DNA of 64,000 nucleotides, taken from Lucinisca nassula. Its lineage: Eukaryota > Mollusca > Bivalvia > Lucinida > Lucinidae. Positions within the stretch are counted from its first letter, which is position 1, and each line of letters begins with the position of its first letter. Positions 1-9,873 of this stretch are shown here, piece after piece. The position numbers and the translations under genes are program-made. The notes below the pieces were generated by a model. The model worked only from the letters and a program-made list of their open reading frames with translations, searched no databases and had not been told where the DNA came from. The stretch spans positions 102,923,497-102,987,496 of the forward strand of contig OY757020.1 in the NCBI GenBank assembly GCA_963580285.1. The letters run 5' to 3'.

Positions 1-482
1 TAATTTTGAGATGGATTTTAAAATTACTCGGCATAATTATTAACAACCATGAGACGATGTGTGGTGCACATGAGGCAGGTCGGTACCTCAAAGGTCAAGG
101 TCATACTTAGATGTCAAAGGTAAAAAAAGGGGCCTTTTTTCGGGTTTTGCAAATAACTTGCTTATTTTTAAATAGAATTTGAAGTTACTTGGCAAACATG
201 TTAACTGTCATGGGACGATGTGTTGCATGCATGATTCAGTTTGGTACCTAAAATGTCAAGGTCATACATAGAGGTCAAAGGAAAAAAAGGGGCCTTTTTT
301 CGTGTTTTGACAATAACTTTCTTATTGTTAGATGGATTTTGAAATTGCTAGGCAGAAATGTTAACCACCATGAGATGATGTGTTGCACGCATGACCCAGT
401 TTGGTACCTGAAAGGTCAAGGTCATACATAGAGGTTAAAGGTAAAAAAGGGCCTTTTTTGTGTTCTGTCAATAACTTTCTTA
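1..482. repeat. Tandem array, about 160-bp unit, 3 copies
   Basis: The phrase AAGGTCAAGGTCATAC recurs near 91, 252 and 412, giving a unit of about 160 bp. Each unit also carries a GGGGCCTTTTTT tract followed by CAATAACTTTCTTATT. The array is probably the end of a longer element that runs off the left edge. No coding potential is seen. The TCAAGGTCA phrase resembles a nuclear-receptor monomer site, but nothing shows that it functions as one. Confidence 0.85.
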
Positions 483-1905
483 TTATGCCCCCAACTTTGA
501 AAAAGTTGGAGGAACATATTGGTTCTGGTTCATTCGTCCGTTCGTCTGTCCATTACGCTTTTGATGCCTAGCATAACTTAAGAACCGTGTATGCTAGGGT
601 TTTGAAATATCATATATGGATTCCTCATGGAAAATTAGCTGACGCGTATTTTTTCCGCGTCCGGATTATGTCCCCTTCAAGAGTTATTGCCCTTTGAATT
701 TTTTTTAATAAAATCTTGTCAGCAAGATATCTCAAAAACTATTGGAGTTAGAGCCTTGAAAGTTTGATGAATATATTGGTGGTGATGAGTAGATGAACTG
801 ATTAACTTTTGACAAAATTCCGAAAAATACTTTGTGAGTTATGGCCCTTTGTCATTTTGGTAATTTGTGCCTATTGTAATGTATGCTAAAAGTGATGCAT
901 AGCATAACTTAAGAACCATGTATGCTAGGGTTTTGAAATTTCATATATGGATTCCTCATGGCAAATTAGCTGACGCGTATTTTTTGTCTCGTCCGGATTA
1001 TGCCCCTTTCAAGAGTTATTGCCCTTTGAATTTTTTTTAATAAAATCTTGTCAGCAAGATATCTCAAACACTATTGGAGCTAGAGCCTTGAAAGTTGGAG
1101 AGTAGATTGTTGGAGATGAGTAGATGAACTGATTAACTTATGACAAAATTCCGAAAAATACTTTGTGAGTAATGGCCCTTCGTCATTTTGTTAATTTGTT
1201 CCCATTGTAATTTATGCTAAGGTGATGCATAGCATAACTTTAGAAACGTGTATGTTATAGTTTTGAAATTTCATATATGCATTTCTGATGGAAAATAAGC
1301 TGACACATATTTTTTTCTCGTCAGGATTATGCCCCTTTCAAGAGTTATTGCCCTTTGAATTTTTTTAAATAAAATCTTTTCGGAAAGATATCTCAAAAAC
1401 TATTGGAGCTAGAGCCTTGAAAGTTGGTGAATATATTGGTGGTGATGTGTATATGAACTGATTAACTTTTGACAAAATTCCGAAAAATACTTTGCGAGTT
1501 ATGGCCCTTTGTCATTTTGGTAACTTGTGCCCATTGTAGTGTATGCTAAAAGTGATGCATAGCATAACTTAAGAACCGTGTATGCTAGGGTTTTGAAATT
1601 TCATATATGGATTCCTCATGGAAAATTAGCTGACGCGTATTTTTTTTCTCATCCAGATTATGCCCCTTTTAAGAGTTATTGCCCTTTGAAATTTTTTTAA
1701 TAAAATCTTGTCAGCAAAATATCTCAAACACTATTGGATCTAGAGCCTTGAAAGTTGTTGAGTATATTGGTGGTGATGAGTATATGAACTGATTAACTTT
1801 TGACAAAATTCCGAAAAATACTTTGCGAGTTATGGCCCTTTGTCATTTTGGTAATCTGTGCCCATTGTAATGAATGCAAAAAGTGATGCATAGTATAAGC
1901 GGGGG
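483..1905 (+). repeat. Hairpin-headed array element with four 330-bp units
   Basis: The left end is a small palindrome (ATGCCCCCAACTTTG, then AAAGTTGGAGG), followed by a TTCGTCCGTTCGTCTGTC tract. The body is four tandem units: GCATAACTT plus AGAA starts at 571, 902, 1232 and 1562, and a decayed fifth start lies at 1892. The right end reads AAGCGGGGGAGACATCTGTG. Sister elements with the same plan lie at 9874-10846, 42284-43418 and 49901-52226. The repeat is non-coding and its transposon class is unknown to me. Confidence 0.8.
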
Positions 1906-1939
1906 AGACATCTGTGTTTTTGTAGAAAAACAAATTCTA

Positions 1940-2390
1940 GTTTTTACCTGGCTTTACAGGAAGAATTTCCTAGGGACCCAACGAGTTCAAAACAATGATG
2001 GTAAATGAGTCATTGATGTTATCTTATGTTATCTTGAAATGGTATGTGGTGTGTACACATTAGAATTGCCTCATTGAGGTGATTCTAATGAGAACACACT
2101 AAATACCTTTATTTTGAAGACCACTGAAAAAATACCGCCAAGTAAAATATGCCAAAGTCATCCCATATTTAGGGATAATTTGGGACATTTCTTATGTTTT
2201 CTTGAAAAGGTATGTGTTGTGTACATATTAGAATCGCCTCACTGAGGCAATTCTAATGTGTTCATCCTACGTACCTTAATTTAAAGAACACTGAAAAAAT
2301 GTCTAGCAAAATATCTCTAAGTCATTCTGACCTGGCAATATCATTTTCGAAACAATGATGGTAAATGATTCGTTGGTGTTTGACCTATTG
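1940..2390. repeat. Degenerate duplicated hairpin MITE relic
   Basis: Two diverged units each hold a palindrome centred on TTAGAATCGCCTC/GAGGCAATTCTAA (near 2060-2090 and 2228-2258). The flanking phrase CAATGATGGTAAATGA is repeated at about 1994 and 2353. The hairpin and flank resemble the pogo-like MITE at 41675-42024, so this is probably a decayed tandem relative of that family. Confidence 0.6.
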
Positions 2391-2528
2391 AAGGGCTTTT
2401 GTATGAATAATAAATACTGTAAATATCCTAAAAATTCAGACACCTTGAGGACATGCTGTAATTCTCCTAAAATTTTAACAAATTTGTTTCATGATCAAGC
2501 AAGGAGTCCAAAAGGTGCGGACAGAATG

Positions 2529-2596
2529 GCAAACAGTGTAGACCCTGATCAGACTGCTCCTGAAGGAGCAGTCTGATCAGGGTCTACACTGTTTGC
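2529..2596. mobile_element. piggyBac-like MITE hairpin core, perfect
   Basis: Two perfectly complementary 32-base arms (2529-2560 and 2565-2596) surround a TGAA loop. The arms begin GCAAACAGTGTAGACCCTGA. This core is the commonest short motif of the window. In longer copies it sits between ends of the form TTAA-CCC and GGG-TTAA. Confidence 0.8.
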
Positions 2597-2599
2597 TTA

Positions 2600-3209
2600 G
2601 GTGTTTGAGCTATTCAAGTGTTACTATATAAATAATAAATACTTAATTTTTAGCTTATCTGCACGAAAGAACAGATGATGAGTTGTTGTCACCTCATTGT
2701 CAGCGGCCATGTCACACTCATTTTAATGTTTCAGAATAAATTTTTAAAGTTCATTTCTCAGCAACCACTAGGGAGGACCTTTTCTTATTTGGAATATGAT
2801 CATATAAAAGGGTACACTTCTATTTCATAACCTAAATCCCCAGGGTCAGGCCATGGTTGGGGCTTATGATTCAAGAATTTGGTATACTCCCTTTAAAATT
2901 TTATATTCTAACACAGCGCGCCTATATAGGCAATGGAAAATAACTGTGTTTTATTCTGCAACAAATCTCAGCTCGGAAGAGCGTGACGAGTGACGTCATT
3001 AAAATTCTGAATTTATGACGTCACTAGTCGATTTCCTTGACGTTAGACGGTGTAACGTCATTTTCTCGCATCGAAAACGTAAGAAAAGGATATAAATGCA
3101 TGTGTTTCAGTCGATAATTTTAGCGGGATTTCTTCTAACAATGGCGAAAGGTTGGGAGATTTTGAAGGAAACAACAACATTATTGCCGATTTTCAGCGTG
3201 TTAGAATCG
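2600..3209. other. Non-coding; dispersed repeat fragments
   Basis: A degenerate repeat (CAGCAACCACT, then GGGTCAGGCCATGG and GGGGCTTA) appears at about 2757-2875 and recurs near 3425-3590 and 4748-4870. From about 2915 a palindrome-rich segment begins with CGCGCCTATATAGGC. A short TGACGTCAT inverted pair lies near 2991-3025. No gene is seen. Confidence 0.5.
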
Positions 3210-3378
3210 AAATAGATCAGCTCTTGTCTGTGATTTGTTGAGTAATAAATCACAGTTTGTCGGTCAGTTGTAAGTAGACAAATCACGTGCGCTATGCGCT
3301 TGTGATTTGTCTACTTTACAACTGACCTCCAAACTGTGATTTATTACTCAACAAATCACAGCTAGAGCTGATCTATTT
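3210..3378. repeat. Foldback hairpin, arms about 80 bp
   Basis: The left arm runs AGATCAGCTC, TGTGATTTGTTGAGTAATAA, GTCAGTTGTAAGTAGACAAA. It is mirrored by the right arm ending GAGCTGATCT, around a centre at GTGCGCTATGCGC. The arms are nearly perfect, which suggests a young or actively homogenised foldback MITE. Target-site duplications were not resolved. Confidence 0.85.
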
Positions 3379-3634
3379 CTTAAACAAAGTTTTTTTATTC
3401 TAAAAATTAATATCAAAGCAGCCACTGGCCAGAGCACTTTCCAATTTAGAAAACAATCATAGATTACGGTAAATGTTTGTTCCACCAGTCCCCAGTGTCA
3501 GGCCATGGTGTGGGGCTTAGCAGTCAAGAGAGAGCGTATACCCATCCCAAGGGTCAGGCACAGGAATGGGGCTTAGGGGTCAAGAATTGGGCCAGGCTTT
3601 AAATTTTAACAATAAACCAGTGTTTCAGCTGAAG

Positions 3635-4729
3635 TGCACGACCCGCCGGATGCTTTTAGCTTTATGAGTGTTACCATATATGGGTATGGCGGCCATTTTG
3701 GTCATGTGACCTGGACCTAAAACGGTTCCCCCAATAAATGCGCCTTATCGTAAGGAGCAAAAATATATCTTATACTTTAGTACTGTATTCTGAATCGTTT
3801 GCAGGATAAAATGCATTCTCACTTTTCCAATACAAAAGCATATGTGTCAAAGTTTGACCTAGGCACAAAGAAGGTCAAGGTCAACCCAGGGTCACCATTT
3901 TAGCAATTTATGATGGGCCTACGTCCCAGATGCTATTTATCAAGTTTCGTGGAAATCTGCCCAGTGGTTCTGGAGAAGACTATTTTTGAAGGGTTTTTAC
4001 CATATATGACTTGGCGGCCATTTTGGTCATGTAACCTGGACCCCATGAGCAAATTTTGGTTTCCCCAGTCCCATAGAGGCTCCATATGAATTTGACTTCA
4101 ATCGGCCCAACGGTTTCCGAGGAGAAGCAGTTAGAAAATTTTCACATTTTTCGCCTCGGCGAGGCTATACTAATGGAATGTAATATTTCGCAAGTTCATT
4201 GGTTAGATCTCATTGATATCTATCAGTATGCCAAAATTGTTAAAATATTTCAAGCGGTTAAGTCACTATCACCAATTTTCACAAACGGGTTACGGACGGA
4301 CAGACAGACAGACCATATACGGCTTGGCGGCCATTTTGGTCATGTGACCTGGACCCCATGAGCAAATTTTGGTTACCCCCATCCCATAGAGACTCCATAT
4401 GAAATTTGACTTCAATCGGCCCAACGGTTTCCGAGGAGAAGCAGTTCGAAAATTTTTAATTTTTTCGCCTCGGCGAGGCTATACTAAATGGAATGTAATA
4501 TTTCGCAAGTTCATTGGTTAGATCTCATTGATATCTATCAGTATGCCAAAAATTGTTTAAATATTCCAAGCGGTTAAGTCACTATCATCAATTTTCACAA
4601 ACGGGTTACGGACGGACAGACAGACTGACAGACTGACAGATTGACCGAATGACAGAATGACACGGTGATTTTAGGGCACTCTTAGAAATCAACCGACTTC
4701 AGTCGGTCGCTTTTTCTGCGGGTCGTGCA
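3635..4729 (+). mobile_element. TIR element TGCACGACCC with 2 internal 300-bp units
   Basis: The element starts TGCACGACCCGC and ends GCGGGTCGTGCA. Inside are two tandem units of about 300 bp, each holding GGCGGCCATTTTGGTCATGT, TCGCCTCGGCGAGGCTATAC and a GGACGGACAGACAG tract. An inverted copy with about four units lies at 59870-61395. The body is non-coding; frames such as 4086-4361 cross repeat units and match no protein family I know. Confidence 0.8.
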
Positions 4730-4949
4730 ATATATTTATACATTGTTTCTCAGCAACCACTGGCCAAAATCCTTTCATATTTGAAATATAAATAATATGG
4801 TAAACTTCTATTCCATAAACACCAGTTTCTAGGGTCAGACCTTAGTTGTGGGGTCAAGAATTATGTCAGAATATGCTCATGTTATATCTCTGCAACCAAT
4901 AACTGGCCCTTTATAAATTTATTTGTCAATAATAATAACCACTACGTAT

Positions 4950-5122
4950 CTTTCCAAACAGTGTAGATCCATATCAGATGGCTTCTGATCAGGATCTTCA
5001 CTGTTTGACATTCAGAATGTGAATTTGAATGAGTTACAAATCAAGTAATCGGTGAAATCTGATTGGTTGATAGTTAGAAATGAGTGTGACAAAGTTAATT
5101 TATTCATCAGGATATGGGTTAA
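4950..5122. mobile_element. piggyBac-like MITE, decayed
   Basis: It holds the AAACAGTGTAGATCC / GATCTTCACTGTTTG core and the arm phrase TCTGATTGGTTGATAG seen in the copies at 6735-7150 and 28517-29030. The right end reads GATATGGGTTAA, keeping the TTAA. The left end is eroded. Confidence 0.6.
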
Positions 5123-5483
5123 GTTTCCATATATGTTAATGAGGAAACATAGGTAGACAGGGCACGAAACAGAGAGCTATGCTGTCCTGTCACATCTCTC
5201 ATTATAAAATCATATATTTCACATAGATTTATAAAATACCAAAAGAAAATTAAATAATTAAGTTATGCCAAAAATACAGTATTTACTGATTGTTTAGAAT
5301 ATATCCATTCATTACCATCCATACATTTTTCTATAAATACAGTACACAGTACATGTATATTGTTTGGAATTATAAAATGCATGTTATAGAGGATTGTGTG
5401 TCATTGATTTTCTTTTCATTTTTCCCTGGGTGGGTGTGGGGGTTGGGGTAATGGGCATTTTAAGAATGTGGCACTTGTAAAAG
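5123..5483. other. AT-rich non-coding, nothing recognised
   Basis: I see no repeat unit, hairpin or convincing reading frame in this stretch beyond a GGGTGGGTGTGGGGGTTGGGG tract near 5428-5450. Confidence 0.5.
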
Positions 5484-5725
5484 CTGGAGCCATTTGTTCA
5501 AAACTAACAAGCCGTTAGGAAACAAATTATTAAAACTTTGATCATTCAGTTTGGCAAATATGCTAATATTTTTGCTGAAAAAATGTGAGTAGGTTTTGCA
5601 TACGCAAAAGCTACTCGTATTTTTCCAGCAAAAAAGTCAAAATTTAGATTTTGTACTTGCTAGAACCATTAACAATTTGACCACTAATAAGCTCATTAAG
5701 CTAAAAATACTTGACTTTCTGAAAA
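5484..5725. mobile_element. MITE family G, right end decayed
   Basis: It starts GGAGCCATTTGTTCAAAACT and carries a central hairpin built on GCTGAAAAAATGTGAG. The copy at 6779-7022 is complete and ends CTGAACAACTGGCCCC. Here the right terminus is lost after ATTAAGCTAA. Confidence 0.7.
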
Positions 5726-5995
5726 AGCAGAACTTGGCTCCTTGCACACCAGACAAGGAAATCCGTGATTTTATCCTGGGATAGAAATTTATGTTCTGAC
5801 CCTGGTGTTCTGACCCAAAATCGAATAAAATTGCGTGTTTGATAAATGCACTGGTTGATTTCGACCATGTATGCGCCGTTGTTAAGGTTTGACGTCACAG
5901 CAACGTCGCTAAACATTCCTGCAGTGTCAACACAATATGGCGAACATTGGTAACCGAAGTGACTGCAGCATTAAAAATCCGCTTTAAGGAATGGA

Positions 5996-6170
5996 AGGTA
6001 TGCAAGAAAAAGAATCCAATATGGATGTGAGGGGTGGATAGAAAAATCCGTCCCTCGGGATCACTGTCCGGCATCACTCGGCAAGTCTCGTAATGCCAGA
6101 CAGTGACCCTCGGGACGGATTTTTCCATCTACCCCTCACACCCATATAAGATTCTTATATTCTCACTTGC
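5996..6170. repeat. Foldback hairpin (GTCCCTCGGG arms)
   Basis: Arms of about 55 bp (from GTGAGGGGTGGATAGAAAAA to its complement ending TACCCCTCAC) surround a loop near 6070-6090. The outer parts GAAAAAGAATCC and AAGATTCTTATATT are roughly complementary. It is a non-coding foldback repeat. Confidence 0.75.
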
Positions 6171-6550
6171 CTTGACATTGAGATTCAGCACTCAGAACCA
6201 CTAGACTGTGCAAGCCCCACTTAGTGTACAGAACCCGTAGACTGTGTAGGTCTACTCAACCCTTGTCCAGCAGGGGGTGGTTGAGTGACGAAAAAGTGTT
6301 GTGTATCTTGCATCACTGGGGCATTCAAATGATATTGTCTTACATTTGGCAAGGCATCCTGTCCTTGCAGCAGGTAAGAGTAGAGGGGGAATGTTGTTAT
6401 TTCTTCGGTTTCTACACTTCCATTCATTTTCCTCTTACTCCCCTTTCCCCTACATTCATCTCTTATACTGTCTCTTTTTCTCCCTTCCTAAGGGAGATGA
6501 CTCAAAATAATTCATATGGCTTGATGTGTCTGTAAACTCCAACACAATCT
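6171..6550. other. Low-copy stretch, weak exon candidate
   Basis: This is one of few places without an obvious repeat. An open plus-strand frame ends at a GCAGCAG/GTAAGAG junction near 6374, which looks like a splice donor. A pyrimidine-rich tract follows (6410-6490). I recognise no protein domain, and there is no matching acceptor or start I can defend. Confidence 0.2.
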
Positions 6551-6724
6551 TTAACTCTTTTTGTACCAGAAATCCCTAAGCAGGTAATTGGGAAACAGTG
6601 CAGGCCCAGATCAGCTGCCGCAGAATGCGACAATTCTGCGGCATCTGATCAAGGCCAACACTTTTTGCAAAAAGTTCGGCAAATTTCCCAATAAATATTG
6701 AAAAAGTGCAACAAAATGGGTTAA
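6551..6724. mobile_element. piggyBac-like MITE with TTAA at both ends
   Basis: It is bounded by TTAA (6551-6554) and TTAA (6721-6724), with ends CTCTTTTTGTACCAG and AAAATGGG. The centre is the AGTGCAGGCCCAGATCAG hairpin family. TTAA duplication and CCC/GGG-like ends fit piggyBac. Confidence 0.75.
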
Positions 6725-6734
6725 ATCAGTTCTG

Positions 6735-7150
6735 AAGTAAACAGTGTAGATACAGATCAGATTGTTTCTGAAGTAGTCTGGAGCCAGTTGTTCAAAACTA
6801 ATGACGTCGTTAGTTAACGTATCTTTAAAACTTTGATCATTAAATATGGCAAATATGCTGAAATTTTTGCTGAAAAAATGTGAGCAGCTTTTGCGGTCGC
6901 AAAAGCTGCTCACATTTTTTCAGCAAAAATACCAAAATTTACAATATTGTACTTGCTAGAAGAGTTAACAATATGACCACTAACGAGCTCATTAAGCTAA
7001 CGAGGCTCTGAACAACTGGCCCCTGATCAGTATGTACACTGTTTGACATTCAGTTTGAGAATTTGTAGGAATGAATTATCTCAGTGATCTGATTAGTTGA
7101 AATAACAAATGGGTGTGGTTCAATTAATTTATTCAGCAGGACAAGGGTAA
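6735..7150. mobile_element. piggyBac-like MITE split by MITE G
   Basis: The left arm AACAGTGTAGATACAGATCA (near 6741) pairs with CTGATCAGTATGTACACTG (near 7022). Another MITE (6779-7022) has landed exactly at the hairpin centre. The right flank carries the CTGATTAGTTGAAATAAC phrase shared with other copies. Confidence 0.7.
6779..7022. mobile_element. MITE family G, complete, nested
   Basis: The TIRs are GGAGCCAGTTGTTCA and its complement ending GAACAACTGGCCCC. A perfect inner hairpin is built on TGTGAGCAGCTTTTGC. CTG flanks the left junction and again the right junction, suggesting a 3-base duplication, but this is weak. Superfamily not assigned. Confidence 0.8.
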
Positions 7151-7178
7151 GTGTGCTGCCAAGTAGAGAATAAGTGTT

Positions 7179-7405
7179 TGTTATCCCATTTTGTATTCAA
7201 TGACTTCCGCTGTATGTATAGCAGGAGCCCATATCAAAATTTAGGGTTGTCAGGTTGTGTTTTCTTCAAAATTTATTTGGAAAACGACTGAACTTTTTGC
7301 AAATAGAGTAGGCCCTGATTAGACACCCCAAACTGAGGCGTCTGATGTGGGCCTGAACTGTTTGCCAATTACTAGTTTTGGGGCTTTCGGTACAAAATGG
7401 GTTAA
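7179..7405. mobile_element. piggyBac-like MITE
   Basis: It carries GCAGGAGCCCATATCAAAAT and GGTTGTCAGGTTGTGTTTTC, shared with copies at 9113 and 41255. The core hairpin is AGTAGGCCCTGATTAGACAC. The right end is ACAAAATGGGTTAA. The left TTAA is mutated. Confidence 0.7.
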
Positions 7406-7456
7406 TGTTTTCAACTATGCATACATGGTACATTTGGTACAAAACCCTCTATAAAT

Positions 7457-7675
7457 GGGCCGCCATGGCCTACTGGGTAGGAGCACTGACTATTAATTAT
7501 TAGGTCTCTCACCAGTGTGGGTGGAGCCTTACATGGGTACCATGTGAGATACCAAGTTCTGCAACAGAAAGTCAGGTGGCTTTTCTCTGGGTACTTTGGT
7601 TTGATTAAGAATTGGCTTAATATAAGTGAAATAATGTTGAAAGAACCATACCCAACCCACCCCCCCAAAAAAAGA
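7457..7675 (+). mobile_element. tRNA-headed SINE, family C
   Basis: The head (GGCCGCCATGGCCTACTGGG, then a degenerate box B near GTGTGGGTGGAGCC) is tRNA-like. The body has GAGATACCAAGTTCTGCAAC, TTTTCTCTGGGTACT and AAATAATGTTGAAAGAACC, and it ends in a C-rich, then A-rich tail. A second copy lies at 47103-47310. It depends on a LINE in trans. Confidence 0.7.
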
Positions 7676-7726
7676 AAAAAAAAAAGAAAAACCTCTATAA
7701 ACAGTGTAGATGCTAATGAGATGGTC

Positions 7727-7958
7727 CTTGGCCCATTTTGTACCAGAAATCCCAAAACGGGTAATTCACAAACAGTGCAGGCCCAGATCAGACGCCGCAG
7801 AATTCTGCAGTGTCTGATCAGGGCCTACAATGTTTGCAAAAAGTTGAAGCCATTTTCCAAATCAGTTTTGAAGAAAACAAACTGACACCCCTAAATTGTG
7901 AAATGGACTTTAGCTATATATATTAAGAGGAAGATTTCATTTGGTACAAAAAGGGTTA
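7727..7958. mobile_element. piggyBac-like MITE
   Basis: The ends are CCCATTTTGTACCAGAAATC and TTGGTACAAAAAGGGTTAG, around an AGTGCAGGCCCAGATCAGAC hairpin. The right end has been amplified as a 50-bp tandem repeat (7941-8090). Confidence 0.7.
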
Positions 7959-8090
7959 GTGTATTTGAAGTTAGAGAATTAGACTATCTATTGGTACAAA
8001 AAGGATTAGTGTATTTGAAATTAGAGAATTAGACTATCTATTGGTACAAAAAGGGTTAGTGTATTTGAAATTAGAGAATTAGACTATCTA
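7941..8090. repeat. 50-bp tandem triplication
   Basis: Three nearly identical 50-bp units start with TTGGTACAAAAAGG at 7941, 7991 and 8041, with only one or two differences between units. The unit spans the terminal bases of the adjoining MITE plus flanking sequence, so it arose after that insertion. Confidence 0.95.
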
Positions 8091-8374
8091 TTGGGCCTTT
8101 CAACCCTGTATTGTAAACTAGTGCAGAGATCTCTGCAAACAGTGTGGCTCAAGATGAGACAAGTCCTACTCAGCCACCTCATCAATATCTACACTGCAGT
8201 CCTGTTAATGGTTTTAGCTAAACACCCTGTAGTGCAAAGAGTTTTTGTTTGTTTGATTCGAGGTTTAAGGTCCCGTCAACACTTAAGAAGTCATTTTGGA
8301 GACCTTGCTTCCAATTTTGTAGGACTTTTACCAGTCATTGAGATAAAATGACATTTCAAACCCTGTTGCCCAAT

Positions 8375-8644
8375 CATTACGAAAACATGCCTATACAAAT
8401 CCATTGCCAATTTTTTGGCCAAAAAATTAGAAATTTTAAGATGGAAAATTGTGATAATTTTCTTATTTCTGCTCAAAACATAGATTGGGGGGACTCAACA
8501 GAACCGCCTCGACGAGGCGGTTCTATTGAGTACCCACAATCTATGTTTTTGAGCAGAAATAAGAAAAATAATGTATACCCCCTTAAACCCCAGTTTTACT
8601 ATATAAAAGTGGGGTCAGAATTATATAGGCATGTTCTTGTAATG
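8375..8644. mobile_element. Hairpin MITE H
   Basis: The TIRs are CATTACGAAAACATGCC and GGCATGTTCTTGTAATG. The centre is a long nested palindrome, CATAGATTG and GAACCGCCTC / GAGGCGGTTC, about 100 bp overall. This family has nine recognisable copies here. The TIR consensus is CATYACGAAAACACGCCTAT. Confidence 0.9.
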
Positions 8645-8814
8645 GAAACCAATAGGGTATATAAGCATGGACGGTCAGCTTTACATGGAAGCATCATGTA
8701 GCTCATCTATTTCTTCAATTATATAGGCATGTTCTTGTAATGGAAACCAATAGGGTATATAAGCATGGACGGTCAGCTTTACATGGAAGCATCATGTAGC
8801 TCATCTATTTCTTC
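8619..8814. repeat. 98-bp tandem duplication across a MITE/SINE joint
   Basis: The block from AATTATATAGGCATG to ATTTCTTC occurs at 8619-8716 and again at 8717-8814 with no difference visible to me. It includes the MITE H terminus plus SINE A, so it is a recent local duplication. Confidence 0.95.
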
Positions 8815-8867
8815 AAGCCCCAATGGGCAAGGGTCATAATGGTTTTAGCTAAACACCCTGTAGTGCA

Positions 8868-8975
8868 AAGAGTAGTGTAGATCCATATCAAACAGCTCAT
8901 AATAAGTCGTCCAAAGCATGTAGATCCATATGAGACGGCTCATATAATGACAAGTCTGAGCTGGATCTACACTGT
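8868..8975. mobile_element. piggyBac-like MITE core, rearranged
   Basis: A doubled half-arm (AGTGTAGATCCATATCA and GCATGTAGATCCATATGAG) is followed by the complement CTGGATCTACACTGTTTG. The terminal TTAA sites are not preserved. Confidence 0.55.
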
Positions 8976-9031
8976 TTGTGATCCTGCGAATGAATTTGAC
9001 TAAGCCCCCTTCCCTATTTACAAGAATGGAT

Positions 9032-9392
9032 GTAATAGCCTTTGTAGTGTAGTGGTTATGCTACTTGCCTCATTTACCAGGGATAGTAGGTTTGATCTCG
9101 GGCTGATGAGTCTTAACCCTTTTCATACCAAATGGAATCTTCCTCTTTAGCAGGAGTCCATTTCAAAATTGAGGGGTGTCAGGTTGTGTTTTCTTCAAAA
9201 TTTATTCGTAAATTGGCTGAACTTTTTGAAAACAGTGTAGGCCCTGATCAGTGCGGCGTCTAATATGGGCCTGCACGGTTTGCCAGGGTACCTGTTTTGG
9301 GGTTTCTGGTACTAAATGGGTTAAACCAAGGTTCCGTTTCCATATTAACTTAGCTGTTGGTGGGACGTAAACCTCAAACGCACAAGGATGGA
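9032..9392 (+). mobile_element. SINE D (tRNA-headed), split by piggyBac-like MITE
   Basis: The head has box A TGTAGTGGTTATGC and a box B-like GGTTTGATCTCG. The tail is TTAGCTGTTGGTGGGACGTA and AACCTCAAACGCAC. It is broken at GTCTTAA/ACC by a 212-bp insertion whose removal with one TTAA restores the sequence of the intact copy at 18427. Confidence 0.8.
9113..9324. mobile_element. piggyBac-like MITE, TTAA duplicated in a SINE
   Basis: It is flanked by TTAA (9113-9116 and 9321-9324). The ends are CCCTTTTCATACC and GGTACTAAATGGG. The host SINE D normally reads TCTTTAAACC, so the empty site is known and the TTAA is a true target duplication. Body: the AACAGTGTAGGCCCTGATCA core, no coding. Confidence 0.85.
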
Positions 9393-9454
9393 TGTGCTCC
9401 AGTTCCGAGAAGGAAGAGTACGCTTCAGCAACGTGAAAGGGTCCAACTGTAGAG

Positions 9455-9610
9455 GATATTTGATTTTTTTCAGTGAAAGATCAATTTTTATTTCACTGAA
9501 TGAACACTGAAAGAAGTATTTTCACGAGTGGCGAAGCCACAAGTGAAAATACTCCTTTTGGTGTTCATGAGAGAAATAAAAATTGATCCTACACTGAAAA
9601 AATCAAATTT
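9455..9610. repeat. Foldback hairpin (GTATTTTCAC arms)
   Basis: The arms GATTTTTTTCAGTG, GATCAATTTTTATTTC, ATGAACAC and GTATTTTCAC are mirrored around GTGGCGAAGCCAC. A small relative (AAATCACAGTGAAAAATAAA) lies near 11017-11085. Confidence 0.8.
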
Positions 9611-9873
9611 TCTGTTTCTTTCATGATTTTAATTGTAATATGCAATGCAATTTCAAAGCGTCAGCCATCATCACAGAGAACAAGCTTTTTCCGGGGCAAT
9701 TTCGCATCGATTTAGAGATGTTAAGCATGTTAACTGCGAAAAATATTGGGTGTAAACTGAAAGTTTGCACCTGCAAAACAGCTTGGAATGTAACTTTATC
9801 AAATGGTTCACTTGAAATTTGCATTTAAATAATGTCTGCAGTTGCTAAGTTTGTCTGGTGTCGTGTGCATTAT
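9611..9873. other. Non-coding, nothing recognised
   Basis: Overlapping frames on both strands of about 62-67 codons are open here, but they match no family I know and have no splice or promoter context. Confidence 0.4.

Larger units (their letters stand above)
8245..8840 (-). mobile_element. SINE A, minus, split by hairpin MITE
   Basis: The minus-strand SINE A runs from its CAAA tail side (TTTGTTTGATTCGAGG) to the head (GCCCCAATGGGCAAGGG). It is interrupted at CCCAAT/GAAACC by the MITE at 8375-8644. A 98-bp stretch across the right junction is duplicated in tandem. Confidence 0.8.

Noticed and set aside
4086..4361. 91-codon gene
   Set aside because: The frame spans repeat unit boundaries of the TGCACGACCC element, and the other units carry indels that break it.
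9096..9112. Fourth hammerhead (GGGCTGATGAGTC)
   Set aside because: CTGATGAG is present, but no stem II or GAAA follows. It is SINE D sequence next to a MITE insertion.
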